Below are positions 45,601-55,930 of a stretch of DNA of 64,000 nucleotides, one piece after another. The DNA lies in assembly GCA_028622995.1 (NCBI GenBank), contig JAJQJQ010000008.1, positions 2,914,001-2,978,000 of the forward strand, in the 5' to 3' direction. The position numbers and the translations under genes are program-made. The stretch's first letter is position 1. Every line of letters starts with the position of its first letter. This stretch comes from Panagrolaimus kolymaensis (taxonomy: Eukaryota > Nematoda > Chromadorea > Rhabditida > Panagrolaimidae). The notes beneath the pieces are model-generated. The model did not search any database, had not been told where the DNA came from, and saw nothing but the letters and a program-made list of their open reading frames with translations.

Positions 45601-46612
45601 TTGGAAGAGAATATAGATATATTGTTCACTATCCGGATTGGCCATTTAAAGTTATTCATGGCCCAAATAATAGTGTTTTAATTGAATTTCAAAGTGTGAA
45701 TGGTTTAACCACAAAAAAGCCGGAAGACGTTTTAGCGGATTTATTAAGGAATATAAAGCAAAAAATCGAGGAAAGCCAAGAGAAAAATATAGAAGACGCT
45801 GTTATTACTGTACCAGGCACATTTACTGAAGCTCAAATAAAATCCATTATTGATTCGGCCAAATTAGCTGGTTGGGATGAAATTGAGATTTTACAAGAAC
45901 CTATTGCTGCCATCTTAAAATATTTAAATAACATAAAAATTATGAATGATTTTATTGGGCTACTTGTTGACCTTGGCGGTGGTAATTTAAACGTTTGGAT
46001 GTTTGGAATAAACAAAGGAAAAACAAGACTTGTAAATAGTGGTGGTGAAACAAGTCTCGGTGGAAGAAATTTTGATAATTTATTATTCGAGCACTTAAGC
46101 GGTCGATTACGAAACAAATATAATATAGTCATGACTGATAAAAACAAATATAAATTAATGGCAAAATGTAATGAGCTGAAACATAACTTGACCGATGATG
46201 AAAAAAGTTTGTAAGTTTTTTGTTATTTAAAAACGTATAAAAAAAAACTTAACATTTTAGCATATATGTCGGCGATTTTGATCCAAACATAGAGGAATTC
46301 ATCATCATTACAAGGCAACAATTTCAAATATTAGCTTATAAGTTGTTGAAAAAAATCAAAGTGATAATTGAAAAAACTCTTTCGGATGTTGAATTAGAAA
46401 GTAAACATATTCAAAAAGTTTTACTTATTGGTGGTGGAAGTCGTATGCCAATAGTTAAAAAGTTAATCAAAAATATATTTCCAAATTCTCAACGTATTGT
46501 TGAAACACAACCTGATGAAGTTATTGCAATGGGAGCAGCTCATTTCGCTTATAATCTTAAACTCGATCTTGCGAAGTTTAGAGAGAATCCAGATTTATCG
46601 GATTCAGATTAA
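42617..46612 (+). pseudogene. Tandem Hsp70-like protein, type A gene 5: coiled-coil N-terminus, nonsense codon, MITE
   Basis: Six exons (42617-42658, 42729-42971, 43120-43276, 43320-45113, 45159-46210, 46261-46612) would give 827 aa without its lesions. Only this copy has an N-terminal extension of about 110 residues rich in Glu/Arg/Lys (RKIKEEEKLRREELEEHERE), a predicted coiled coil, before the usual first unit (FFFFCVDLQKGDVILYST). A TAA at 43376-43378 lies in frame just before NNLGCICICLDASYKNE, and a 1148-bp element (43589-44736) splits exon 4; removing it and one duplication restores IYGDYPLLIWDVWE. The second ATPase domain is also eroded: VGINLGNSNCSV (catalytic Asp to Asn) and DLGGGNLNV (second Asp to Asn), though QEPIAAI and LLIGGGSRMP remain. 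The substrate-binding-beta stretch is clear (YIVTIDIDSSGIFTFYS). Ends LSDSD. Confidence 0.82.
43589..44736. mobile_element. hAT-like MITE, 1148 bp, in exon 4 of type A gene 5
   Basis: Ends CAGGGTTTGGCGGAATT, exactly inverted, with an 8-bp duplication ATGGAGAT at 43581-43588 and 44737-44744. Subterminal arrays of GGAATTCCGC and GGAAGC units lie inside both ends; the central part is plain A+T-rich DNA with no transposase frame. From 44667 an ATG frame inside the element runs on into the host exon, so a late-starting fusion product is conceivable. Confidence 0.92.
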
Positions 46613-48066
46613 AATAAAGATATTTTTTATTCTTCTGCATAAAATTTCTAGCTTATTTATTCCTAATTATTATAGAACTAAAATTATGGACCGGCAGCTC
46701 AAAAAAAATTTTCTTAAATAAAATAAACTTAGAACACCTTGTTTTTTGATTATGATCTTTTGAACAAGAATGATGTTTAAACTGATATTTGTTTATTTTT
46801 CCTTTATTGTAACAATTTTTTTAAAAATCTTTGTTCATGCGAAACTATTTTTATGTTTTTGCGACGATGATTATAAGGAAAAATAAAAAGCGGCTTTTTA
46901 TTCCTGTAAGTTTTAATAAAGCAAACCAAGGATGAGGAAATAAAGAAAACAGCAAAAATGAAAATATAAAAAAATTCATTTTAGCTTTAGTTTGAAAGAA
47001 AATGATATTTTAAAATGAAAATAAAATTTCTCAAATAGACATTTTTTTAACAATGGTTAATTTGAAATTTAACAAAGTTTTTTAAAAGCTTTCTCCTATT
47101 TTATTTTACACGTGACATGGAAGGGTATTGGAAACACTTAAAAAATTTGATGAAAGAAAGGAACACAAAATTGCTTTTATTATCATGAAAGCTCGCAAAA
47201 AAGGAAGATTAATAATGGCGCAAACACCTTTCAAAAACCAAAAACAAGCTTTTTTGGATTACTAAAAATATTTTACTTTTAAAGTTTTTTAAAAATGAAC
47301 GAAAAAAAGGAACTATTACCTTCATTTTTTGAATATTTAATTTTATTTAATCTTTTTTTGTTTGTTTAGGAAATGCTTTTAAAGCTATGATATTAAGAAT
47401 AATTTTTAAAAGAAAATTATATCTGACAGTTTTTTACTATTAAATTAGCAAAGATTCTTATTAATAAAATGCTGCTCCTAATTTTTGAAGATAATTCCGT
47501 TGTTTTATAGAAAAACAATTGGTCATAGGAACAATTAATGAAGAATGGGGAGTAATGTTACAAAAAAACAGTCAAATTTTATAAAAATATTAATAAGAAA
47601 TTTTGCGAGAATATGAAATTATTTTTTTATCAACTAAGCATTGCCAATGAATAAATTTAAAAGAAAAAAAGAATTTTATATTTCTCTAATGAAAGAATTA
47701 ATGAATTAACTCCAACATTTTTCACAAAAAGTTAAATTTTAGTCAATTTTTTAAAGTTAATGAAGAGTAAAATGACCCACACCCAATGACAATGAAAATT
47801 ACTAGGAAGGATTATTTGCTAGGTACTCTTACAATATTATTTATTTTTGTTTTCATAAAGTATTATTATTTATTTGTTTCACGATTTATAGAATGTATTT
47901 AGATTATTTTATTTTTTCTTTCTGAATCAGCGATGAATTAAGAGCTAAAATAAATAAATATTTTTCGCATATTTAAAAAATGCATTTAAAAAAAATATTT
48001 TGATAAAAAAAAATTTATTTGCTCACAAACTTTTTTATTATTTTTTGTGCATTTTTAAAAGCAAAA
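46613..48066. other. Intergenic, with an orphan upstream-region copy
   Basis: Apart from the 46925-47190 copy listed separately, this is A+T-rich DNA without exons, up to T-rich tracts just before type A gene 4. Confidence 0.35.
46925..47190. repeat. Orphan copy of the Cys-rich gene's upstream region
   Basis: Aligns with 57390-57620: shared aataaagaaaacagcaaaaa, tgaaaat, ttcattttagc/ttcattttatc, gaaagaaaatgatatttt, ttaacaatggtt(a/g)atttgaa, aaaagcttt, and then attggaaac and cacaaaattgcttt. The part matching exon 1 is cut to its first few codons and has no reading frame. Relic of a third Cys-rich gene or of its promoter. Confidence 0.65.
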
Positions 48067-50562
48067 ATGGTTTATCATGCGGGTATTCATCCATGGGCAG
48101 GCAAAGTCGCGCTTTATGATGAAAATACTAAAAAAACAACATTTTTTAAAGATGGAAAAGGTAAGTTTTTCGGCTTTCTATGTAACCATTTTTTTTTAAT
48201 ATTAAAAAAATTAAAGCAATATTTCTAAATTTTAAATTTAATATTAACGATGATAGTGGATTCGGTTGTGCTTGTGTTTATTTAAGTGATAATTATGGAA
48301 ATGATTTACGTAGAGAATTACTTAAAAGTGGAAACCATAATGGATGGCAAAAAGTTCAAATTGTTGGTGATTACGCTCTTAGATATTTGGATTTTATTTC
48401 TCAATCCAAATTTAAACCAAATGATGGGGATATTGTCTGGATAGTAAACCATAACAGTAATGGAAGTAATAGGTGTCAGATTTGGAAAAAATATAATTCA
48501 AAAGCCAGAATGATGAAAGAGTTTTATTTTGCTTCAGTTGAAACAGAAAAAGATTTAATAAAAATAAAAACTGATTTTGGAAACAATTATCAAGAGCTCT
48601 TTTCGGATCCAAATTTAATTATTTTTGTCACGGAAAATCATGAATACCAGCATGAACTGTCGTTCTATAAAATAATACAAATGATGTTTCCTGGTTGTGA
48701 ATTTTTTAATACTTGCGTAAAACAGCCATACGAAAAACTTGCTTTACTTAAAGCCCGAATATTGGCCAATGATCCCGAGGTCAAGGAATATGATGACGAA
48801 ATGCACCTTGAGGAGAAAGTTTTTGTAAATTATAATCAAAAACAAATTATGCATTTTGATAGAAGAGAATCATTGCCATTAGAAAAAACAGCAATTGTAC
48901 CTATGTTTGAGAATGAAATCATTTTGTGTGTAAGTAGTAGTAATTTATTTTAAATGTTTATATACGACCTTTTAAAGGTTTATGCGAATAGTCGGGGTTA
49001 TTATCATGAAAATATAAAAGTACCGCATGAAAAGTTATATTTTCACAAAATGGCTCTCACATTCAAGATGGATGAAAATCAAATTTGTTATATCAGTTAT
49101 TTTTTTATGGAAAGTGCAAAAAGCATAGAATATCGCTTGAAAAAGTTATATCTAAATAATCCACAGGTAAATTTTGAAATATTAATTTAAAATAAAAGTA
49201 TGTAATTTCCAAGCTTTATAAAAAAATACTTATCTATATTAAATTATTACGATTTTAATTAGTCATGTTTTTTATTATTTTTTCAGTTTTTAATATTTCC
49301 AAAAGCTTTTTTAATCCCAAAAAAAATTTCTATGGAAAATGAAAATGTTAATGTAATTGGAATCGATTTGGGCACATCGCGATGTTGTGTGGCTGTAAAT
49401 AAAAATAAAAGAATTGAAGTTGTTGCAATCGATAATAAAGGTGAAAGGCTTCTTCCATCCTACGTTGCATTTGATGAAAAAAAGAAAAAATGCGGTCAAG
49501 TGGTGGTCGACCGATTAAGACATTATGCTGAATCAACTGTTTATGATACAAAACGATTTATTGGAAAATCATATATTGAAGTTGAAAAAGATCCAACTTG
49601 GCCTTTCAAAATTAATAACGAAGAAAGCAAAGTTATTATTGAAATCAAAGGATATGCGAATGATAAAATAGAAATATATCCCGAAGATGTATCAGCAGTA
49701 CTCTTAAAATATTTGAAAGAAAAAGTTGAAGAATATCAGGGAAAACAAATGGATGAAGTTGTAATTACAGTTCCAGCTTTATTTAATACAAATCAAAAAA
49801 TAGCAACGCAAGTTGCAGCACTGATAGCTAATTGGAAAACTGTACATTTTTTACCTGAACCCGTTGCAGCTTCAATTGCATACTTTTTCGATCAATCAAT
49901 TCCTAAAAATTTTAGACTTTTATTGTTTGATCTTGGTGGTGGCACGTTGGATATTTGTATTTTCCAAAGTTCAAAAGGTAATCTAGAAATTTTAACAAAT
50001 TGTGGTGATTCAAACCTTGGTGGACGTGACTTCGATAAATTGCTTTTTGATTATTTTTCAAAAATATTAAAACTTCAGTATGGAATTGATATAACTTCTG
50101 AAGAAAGTTTAAAATATCGCTTAAATCAAAAATGCGTTGAAATCAAGCATCAATTATCTGTAAACATGGAAGCAACGTAGGTTAAAATCTTTTGAGACGT
50201 ACATATCGTAATTTTTTTTTAGCTTAGATGTTAATGATATTAGTAGCAAAGCCGATGGATTCGAATTCATTACTCGTTTAACGTTTGAAAATTTATCAAG
50301 TTTACTTTTAAATCGAATTCAAAATGTTATTATTGAAAGTCTTGCAAGTGTTAAAAAACCTTTTGTTTCCAAAGATATTGACAAAGTGCTTCTTGTTGGT
50401 GGAGGATGTCGAATGCCCATGATTCGAGAATTATTAAAAAAAATGTTTATTAATGCAGAACATTCCTGTAACGAGAACCCAGATGAAATTGTTGCAATTG
50501 GGGCGGCATATTATGCACATTATTTGAAAACTCAAGGTGGTCCAAATTGTTCGGTGATGTAA
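48067..50562 (+). CDS. Tandem Hsp70-like protein, type A gene 4 (741 aa, CaaX end)
   Basis: Five exons (48067-48160, 48217-48929, 48978-49166, 49287-50176, 50223-50562), in frame throughout. First unit: MVYHAGIHPWAGKVALYDE, CACVYLSDNYGNDLRRELLK, DGDIVWIVNHNSN, ALLKARILANDPEV; no catalytic residues. Substrate-binding-beta-like part: KMALTFKMDENQICYISYF. Second domain from about residue 355: VIGIDLGTSRCCVAV, YDTKRFIGK, LPEPVAASIAYFF, FDLGGGTLDICIF, CGDSNLGGRDFDK, LLVGGGCRMP, NPDEIVAIGAAYYA. All Hsp70 catalytic positions (phosphate-1 Asp, Lys of KR(I/F)IG, Glu of PEPVAA, both Asp of DLGGGTLD) are kept. It ends GGPNCSVM, a better CaaX sequence than that of gene 1. Intron 3 is longest (120 bp). 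The gene looks intact and is the most complete family member with gene 1. It stands tandem to type A gene 5, about 1.5 kb downstream of it. Confidence 0.88.
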
Positions 50563-50919
50563 TTACATTAACTAAAAACCCCATCAAATAAATCTGTAAT
50601 TTTTTTGTTTGGGTAAATTTTTTGAAATAAATTATTAACAGAAACGAGAAAAATTATTTTTTGATTATTACATAAAAATTGCTAAAACTTTTGTGACTAG
50701 CTTTTCATAAAAATAAGTAAAAGCAACAACAACAGCGCAATTCATAAAGAAAAAATTGACCTTAAAGCAAAGATTCATTAAAAATAATATCTCGAGGGAC
50801 AAAAAACCGACAAAAGGTCAAACAAAAACAACAATAAAAAAAAGTCGTCAGATAAATAATTGCATCGTTTTCATTATCGCTTTTTATTAAGAAAAGAAAT
50901 AAAAATTAGCTGGAAAAAA

Positions 50920-51684
50920 ATGATGGAATATTACTTTGATTTTATTCATCCAAACCCTGCCACATATGATTTTCCTGATCGTCAATATTTTTCACTTCCA
51001 TTTGGAATTATTTCTTATATCACCCAAAATCCTAAATCAACTGATGGCTTTTTAAAACTTCAAAAAAGCTGCAAATATTTTTTCGCTAAAAATAAAATTA
51101 TTTTGGTTCATAAACTTGTTTCCGCAAAAGAAGATTATTTGACTTTTAAAGGGTATAAAAGATCAACCCGATCTTTTCATGAACAAAAGCTAACTTTAAA
51201 GAATATCAACAAATATTGGTTGGCTGCGTCACTCTCAATTAATTCTCAAAATGAATTAAATGTTTTAAAGAATATTTATCGGTGTAGTTTAAGTTATTTA
51301 ACTTTAAAAAACCAATTTTTTACTCTACAAGAATTAAATTTACTCATGGATGAGGGAAAAATTCAGTCACTTGTCTTAGAAGATGTGGAAACCAAAAATG
51401 AAAATGGTAGCTTGCTTAAAATTTACGATTACCTCGAAAAAGTTCCTAATCTTTTAATGCTTCAATATTCCTGTAAAAATGAAATATTTACAACTGAAAC
51501 TTTTGAAAAAATGAATTCTTTGATTTTTAATTCACAATTTAGCTCCATCTGCATTTCTATTCATCAGTTATCTGCTGTTGCAAATATTTCCCTTTTATGT
51601 GAATTTATTAAAAATAATGAGCGAGACGCAGTACCATCAAGTTATAATTTTAAATTATTACTAAGAAATCCTGAACCTCACTAA
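50920..51684 (+). CDS. F-box-like protein 2, single exon, possible late nonsense codon
   Basis: Single-exon frame of 254 aa starting MMEYYFDFIHPNPATYDF. FSLPFGIISYITQNP...LKL QKSCKYFFAKN fits the F-box core (LPxxIIxYI..., then LxxxCKxF) seen in the F-box-like genes around it; the remainder is Leu-rich (YLTLKNQFFTLQELNLLMDE, SLVLEDVETKNENG). SCF ubiquitin-ligase adaptor function is inferred from the motif only. After the TAA at 51682-51684 the same frame stays open for 25 codons (STLKAAVDEMIQQWPKKTKP, ending VSVI) to TAA at 51760-51762, and this segment aligns with the NATRLFEKAFNKKVDK-type C-terminus of the next gene. The stop may therefore be a recent nonsense mutation near the end, or a natural terminus with decayed extension. 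Confidence 0.6.
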   Translation: MMEYYFDFIHPNPATYDFPDRQYFSLPFGIISYITQNPKSTDGFLKLQKSCKYFFAKNKIILVHKLVSAKEDYLTFKGYKRSTRSFHEQKLTLKNINKYWLAASLSINSQNELNVLKNIYRCSLSYLTLKNQFFTLQELNLLMDEGKIQSLVLEDVETKNENGSLLKIYDYLEKVPNLLMLQYSCKNEIFTTETFEKMNSLIFNSQFSSICISIHQLSAVANISLLCEFIKNNERDAVPSSYNFKLLLRNPEPH

Positions 51685-52194
51685 TCAACTTTAAAAGCAG
51701 CCGTGGATGAAATGATTCAACAGTGGCCTAAAAAAACAAAACCCAAAGTTTCTGTAATTTAATTTTCTCTTCTTTTTTCTTAAAGCAACGGTTATTTAAA
51801 AGAAAATTTACTTTTGTTTTGTTTTTTTATAATTTTGAAAAGGGAGTGCGAGAAATAAAATGGTTGATGACTAATTTGAAATTTACGATTTTAAAAATTA
51901 AAATATTATTTGTTCTACTAGCAACAAAAAAAGAATTGCAAAAAATTGATGTGGTTAGAAAAAAAAATTTGTGCCCTTATCAGAAGAACTTGGCTTTTTT
52001 GTTGTTGTTATTTTGACGATTTTTTTATTTATTGAATAAAAGGTTTTGTTGAGAAATGTGTAGGCGTTTAGCCAAAAAAAGCAGAAAAACTTTTCTCGTT
52101 ATTTCCTTCTATAAAATTTTGAATTTTTTTTCTCATAACTTTTTTTTATTGCTTAAATTCAATTCTATCAAAATCGCTTTTTTTCATAACCAAA

Positions 52195-54615
52195 ATGATT
52201 CAAGAAGAAAGAATAACTTTTATTGATAATTTAAACCATCTGAAACAAGAATTTTCTCTTCCTACGAAAATTATCAATTTTGTTAACCAAAATGCTAATT
52301 CTCAATTTATGCATAAACTTTATTGCAGCTGCAAACATTTTTATATTAAATATCCATATTTTATTATAGATGAAATTAGTTACGACAAAGTTAAACGATA
52401 TATTAATCCTTCAAGTGTTCATGAAAGTCGCATCGGTTACCCCTGTTATCGCTTCCTCAATCGTCCGAATCAATATAAATTAGAAGAAATTGATAATATT
52501 TGGATAACAAAAGAGTTATGGCTAAAAAACTATAGAGAATACGATCAAATCCTTTTAAATAAAATTGTTCGCTGCGATCAGAGCTGTCGAGTTTCGAGTT
52601 TTCGAGTCGAGTTTCGAGTCGAGTTTCGAGTTTCGGTGCACCGAATCGACTCGAAAATCGTGACCTTCGAGTTTCGAGCCAACTCGAAAACTCGTAACTC
52701 GAAAAATTCGAGTTTCGAGTCGGTGCACCGAAACTCGACTCGAAGAAATTCGAGTCAAATTTATTATTTTTCACAAAATTCATAGATTTAAGCATCAGAA
52801 TGCACTAGAATGGTTTAGAAATGAATTAAATAAGAAGTTAATCGCATTATAAGCCAAAAATTTTGTTATTTAGAAGCAATTCTAAATTTTAAAAAATCGA
52901 CTCGACTCGAGTTTTTCTTCGAGTTTTCGAGTCGAGTCGGTGCACCGAAAACTCGACTGGTAAATTTCGAGTTTCGAGTCAACTCGAAAACTCGATGACT
53001 CGAAAGGTTCGAGTTTCGAGTCGGTGCACCGAAACTCGACTCGAAGGATTTTCGGTGCACCGACAGCTCTGGCTGCGATGCCAATAGTATTTCATTAGAT
53101 AACTTTAAATTATCTTTTGAAAAATTCCAAATTTTAACCAAATCAGGAAATGTCAAATATTTAAATTTTGATAATATTTTAATGGAAGATGAATCAAAGA
53201 TGTTTTTGGAAGACATTATTTTGCCTCTTCCAAATTTAACAATAATAAAGTATGTTAATTATTTTTCAATAAAAAAAATCCATCCTTAATTAATTTTTAG
53301 TGTTAAAGGTTGTAAAGTTTCAACTGACTCTATGACCAAATTACTCAGTACAAACTCCATGAAAAAAAAGCTTCGACGCCTTGAACTTTTTGACATTGAA
53401 GGATCTATGGATGTTGATTCATGTTATGAATTTATAAAAGTTAGATCCTTTCATTAAATAACAAATATATAAATTAAAGATTTATGTATGTGGTGATTTT
53501 TAGTTAAATTCTTACCCGAATATTGATATTTCTTTTACATTTAAAAGTTATAACGCAACAAGGCTGTTTGAAAAGGCTTTTAATAAAAAAGTTGATAAAT
53601 CAATTGTAAAATTACCTAAGCTTTTTAATAAAGGTCATAGACATTGGAATTGGATAAGTATGTGATTTTTTAATTTAAACATATACATAACTGAAAATTA
53701 TAGATGAATCAGAATATAAAATCACATTTGATGGAAGAAACAAGAAAAATCAAAAATTTCCATTTCGCCTTTCTTTAATGTATTATATTATCAACGCCGC
53801 GTGTGGCAATGTAATGAGAAAGCTTCATCGAACTTGCAACTATTTCTATCACAAAGTTTCCATCTGCGTTGTTTATGATGTTGATGTAGAAGTGGATTAT
53901 TATGAAATTAATATGATTGAAAACGATATTGTTTATAGAAGTAAACCTTCTAATGTTGGCAAAATTTGGATAACAAATATGGTAGTTTTTGATGACATCA
54001 GAATGTTAAAAAAGATTTATCGCTGTGAAGCAAAGAAAATTGTCCTTGGAAAAAACATGTCATTTTTGATGAATGAATTATCCATTTTGACAATGCATGG
54101 GTTTGTTTAAGAATGGGATTCATACAAAGCAAAAGTTTATGAACATGCTTTTTCACTTATTTCACTTGATACCTTATTGTTTCATCTTCCAAATGCGGAA
54201 TCAATTCAGTATTTATTTATTTTTTTGATTTTCTTTTGAACTAAACTTAAATGAATAGTTTTTAGAGCTAAAATTAAAGATCCTCTCACTGAACAAGATT
54301 TACATTTGTTAAAGAAGAATAGAAAACTAAAATGGTTAGAACTTAAAATTTTTAACGGCTCATTTGACGCTAATTTATTTTATGATATCCTTGAAGTAAG
54401 TCAAAATTTCGACGATAAAATAATCATTTTGAATCATTTGTTAACTTTAGAAAACCCTTGCTTCTGAAGCTTGTGTTACAATTTCATATAAAGGTGAAAT
54501 CAACGAAGATATGTTGAGAAAATACAAGAATGAAATGGATATAAAGTTAAATCAATGGAAACAACCAACAGGGAAGCCATTATTTATAATTACAAATATT
54601 GATGATCTTGCTTAA
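52195..54615 (+). pseudogene. Tandem double F-box-like gene, broken
   Basis: Six exons (52195-53249 with an element inside, 53301-53439, 53504-53657, 53704-54209, 54266-54395, 54451-54615). First unit: FSLPTKIINFVNQNANSQF then LYCSCKHFYIKYPYFI is F-box-like, followed by Leu-rich repeats (VKYLNFDNILMEDE, LRRLELFDIEG, NSYPNIDISFTFKSY). Exon 4 starts a second F-box-like unit (PFRLSLMYYIINAACGNVMR, LHRTCNYFYHK). Lesions: a 493-bp element in exon 1 (52579-53071); TAA at 54108-54110 inside the second unit; and a run of four T at 54180-54183 where three are needed to keep FHLPNAESIQ in frame. The first unit is intact apart from the element, so inactivation of the second may be older. Could also be two neighbouring genes; splice phase across 53657/53704 favours one. 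Confidence 0.55.
52579..53071. mobile_element. hAT-like MITE of GAGTTTC/GACTCGAA units, 493 bp
   Basis: Ends CAGAGCTGTCG / CGACAGCTCTG, flanked by an 8-bp duplication GCTGCGAT (52571-52578, 53072-53079). Both halves are arrays of cgagtttcgagtc-like units with gtgcaccga palindromes; the middle is A+T-rich. Removing the element and one duplication restores KIVRCDANSISL in the host exon. Confidence 0.92.
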
Positions 54616-54853
54616 AAATTATGTTAGTCGTGTTTAAAAATATTGAATATTTGTTTTTATTCGATTGTATTTTTTTTACAACATAAGGCTCAAACATTTC
54701 TAACAAATAAATGAAAAAGAAAAAAGACAAAATAATATAAAAAAATTTTATAAAATGCTTTATTAGTTTATTTATTTGCAATGAGTGTGATTTATTTATT
54801 TATATTTTATAATAACTTTAAAGTTTACGAATTAACAACAAACAGGACAGTTT

Positions 54854-55338
54854 TTAGTAAGGACCACCAGGAACACACGAAAACGCGCAAGTAGGGGGAC
54901 CGAAAAAACCAAGAAACCATTTTTGGCAATAATAACATGCTTGATTGGGGCATATATGATCTCCACATTTGAATGGTGGTCCAACTTCGTAGATTTTTAA
55001 GAGAGAACTCTGGAATTAAAATAGTTTGAATTATTCATCTTTTTTCAATAAAAAAAACTAACATCGACAGAGCTAACTTTTTTTTCAGTTACCTAAAATT
55101 AATATTTTTATTTCCCTCTAGTTTCAAAATAAAAACTTACTTTGTTTAAACTGGTTTTTTTCGAATCTGGCTAAAAAATGGTTTTTTTTGTATATTTTTT
55201 TCCTTATTAATTTAGAAAACATACAATACAATGCCCATCAACACACATTGTTGGACAATTTTCAGGTGAACATTCTGGAAGTGGAGATGCGAGAGCGACA
55301 GCCAAAATGACAACAAAGAAAAAAATAGCAGCTTTCAT
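54854..55338 (-). CDS. Secreted Cys-rich protein, 109 aa
   Basis: Small secreted protein of unknown role. Exons 55225-55338, 55141-55170, 55063-55092, 54854-55009 join in frame. A signal peptide (MKAAIFFFVVILAVALASP) precedes the mature chain, which has PECSPENCPTMCVDGHCI, two short 10-codon hydrophilic exons (DSKKTSLNK, VTEKKVSSVD), and a C-terminal exon CGDHICPNQACYYCQKWF then PPTCAFSCVPGGPY. The CxxxxCPxxCxxxxC arrangement matches the repeat of the neighbouring gene, with which it shares upstream sequence. Spaced cysteines and a signal peptide suggest a disulphide-stabilised extracellular protein; no function is assigned. Complete and undamaged. Confidence 0.72.
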
Positions 55339-55930
55339 TTTAGTTTTTTTGTTAAAATAAAATTTCTTAAGTATCAAAATTTTAACAATGGTTAATTTAA
55401 ATTTTTAATATAATTTTTAAAAGCTTTTCCTTATTTTTAGAAACTAAACAAAAGAACGCATTAAATCTTATCCACACAAAAGTTTTAATATTTTCTTTTG
55501 ATCAAACTAAAAATAAAAACAAAATTGTATTTTTCTATTATGTTTTGTAAAATGCTATTTAATATTCAAAGTATCGAAAAAATATCTTTTGTTAAAACTT
55601 AATAAAACTTTTTATTTTACAATACTTTAGAGTTACAATAAATTTTTTGGGCTTTTTTGGGTGTAATAAAAAAAAGAATACTTTTTTTCTTCACGGATGT
55701 CATTATGAGCTTGAATAAGAATACACATATTTTTTGTTACTGATTTTTGATTCAAATGTGACTTTTTTTTAAAATTATTTTACGAAGAGTTTCTTAGCTA
55801 TTTGTGTTAGAGAAAATAGTCAACGTGTTATTTTCTTAGTGGCCTATGTAATTTATACAAATTTATTTATTTCTTTAAAATCTTTATGCACTTTACGGAT
55901 TAACAAAAATCATCATTAAGCAAGATTTTT

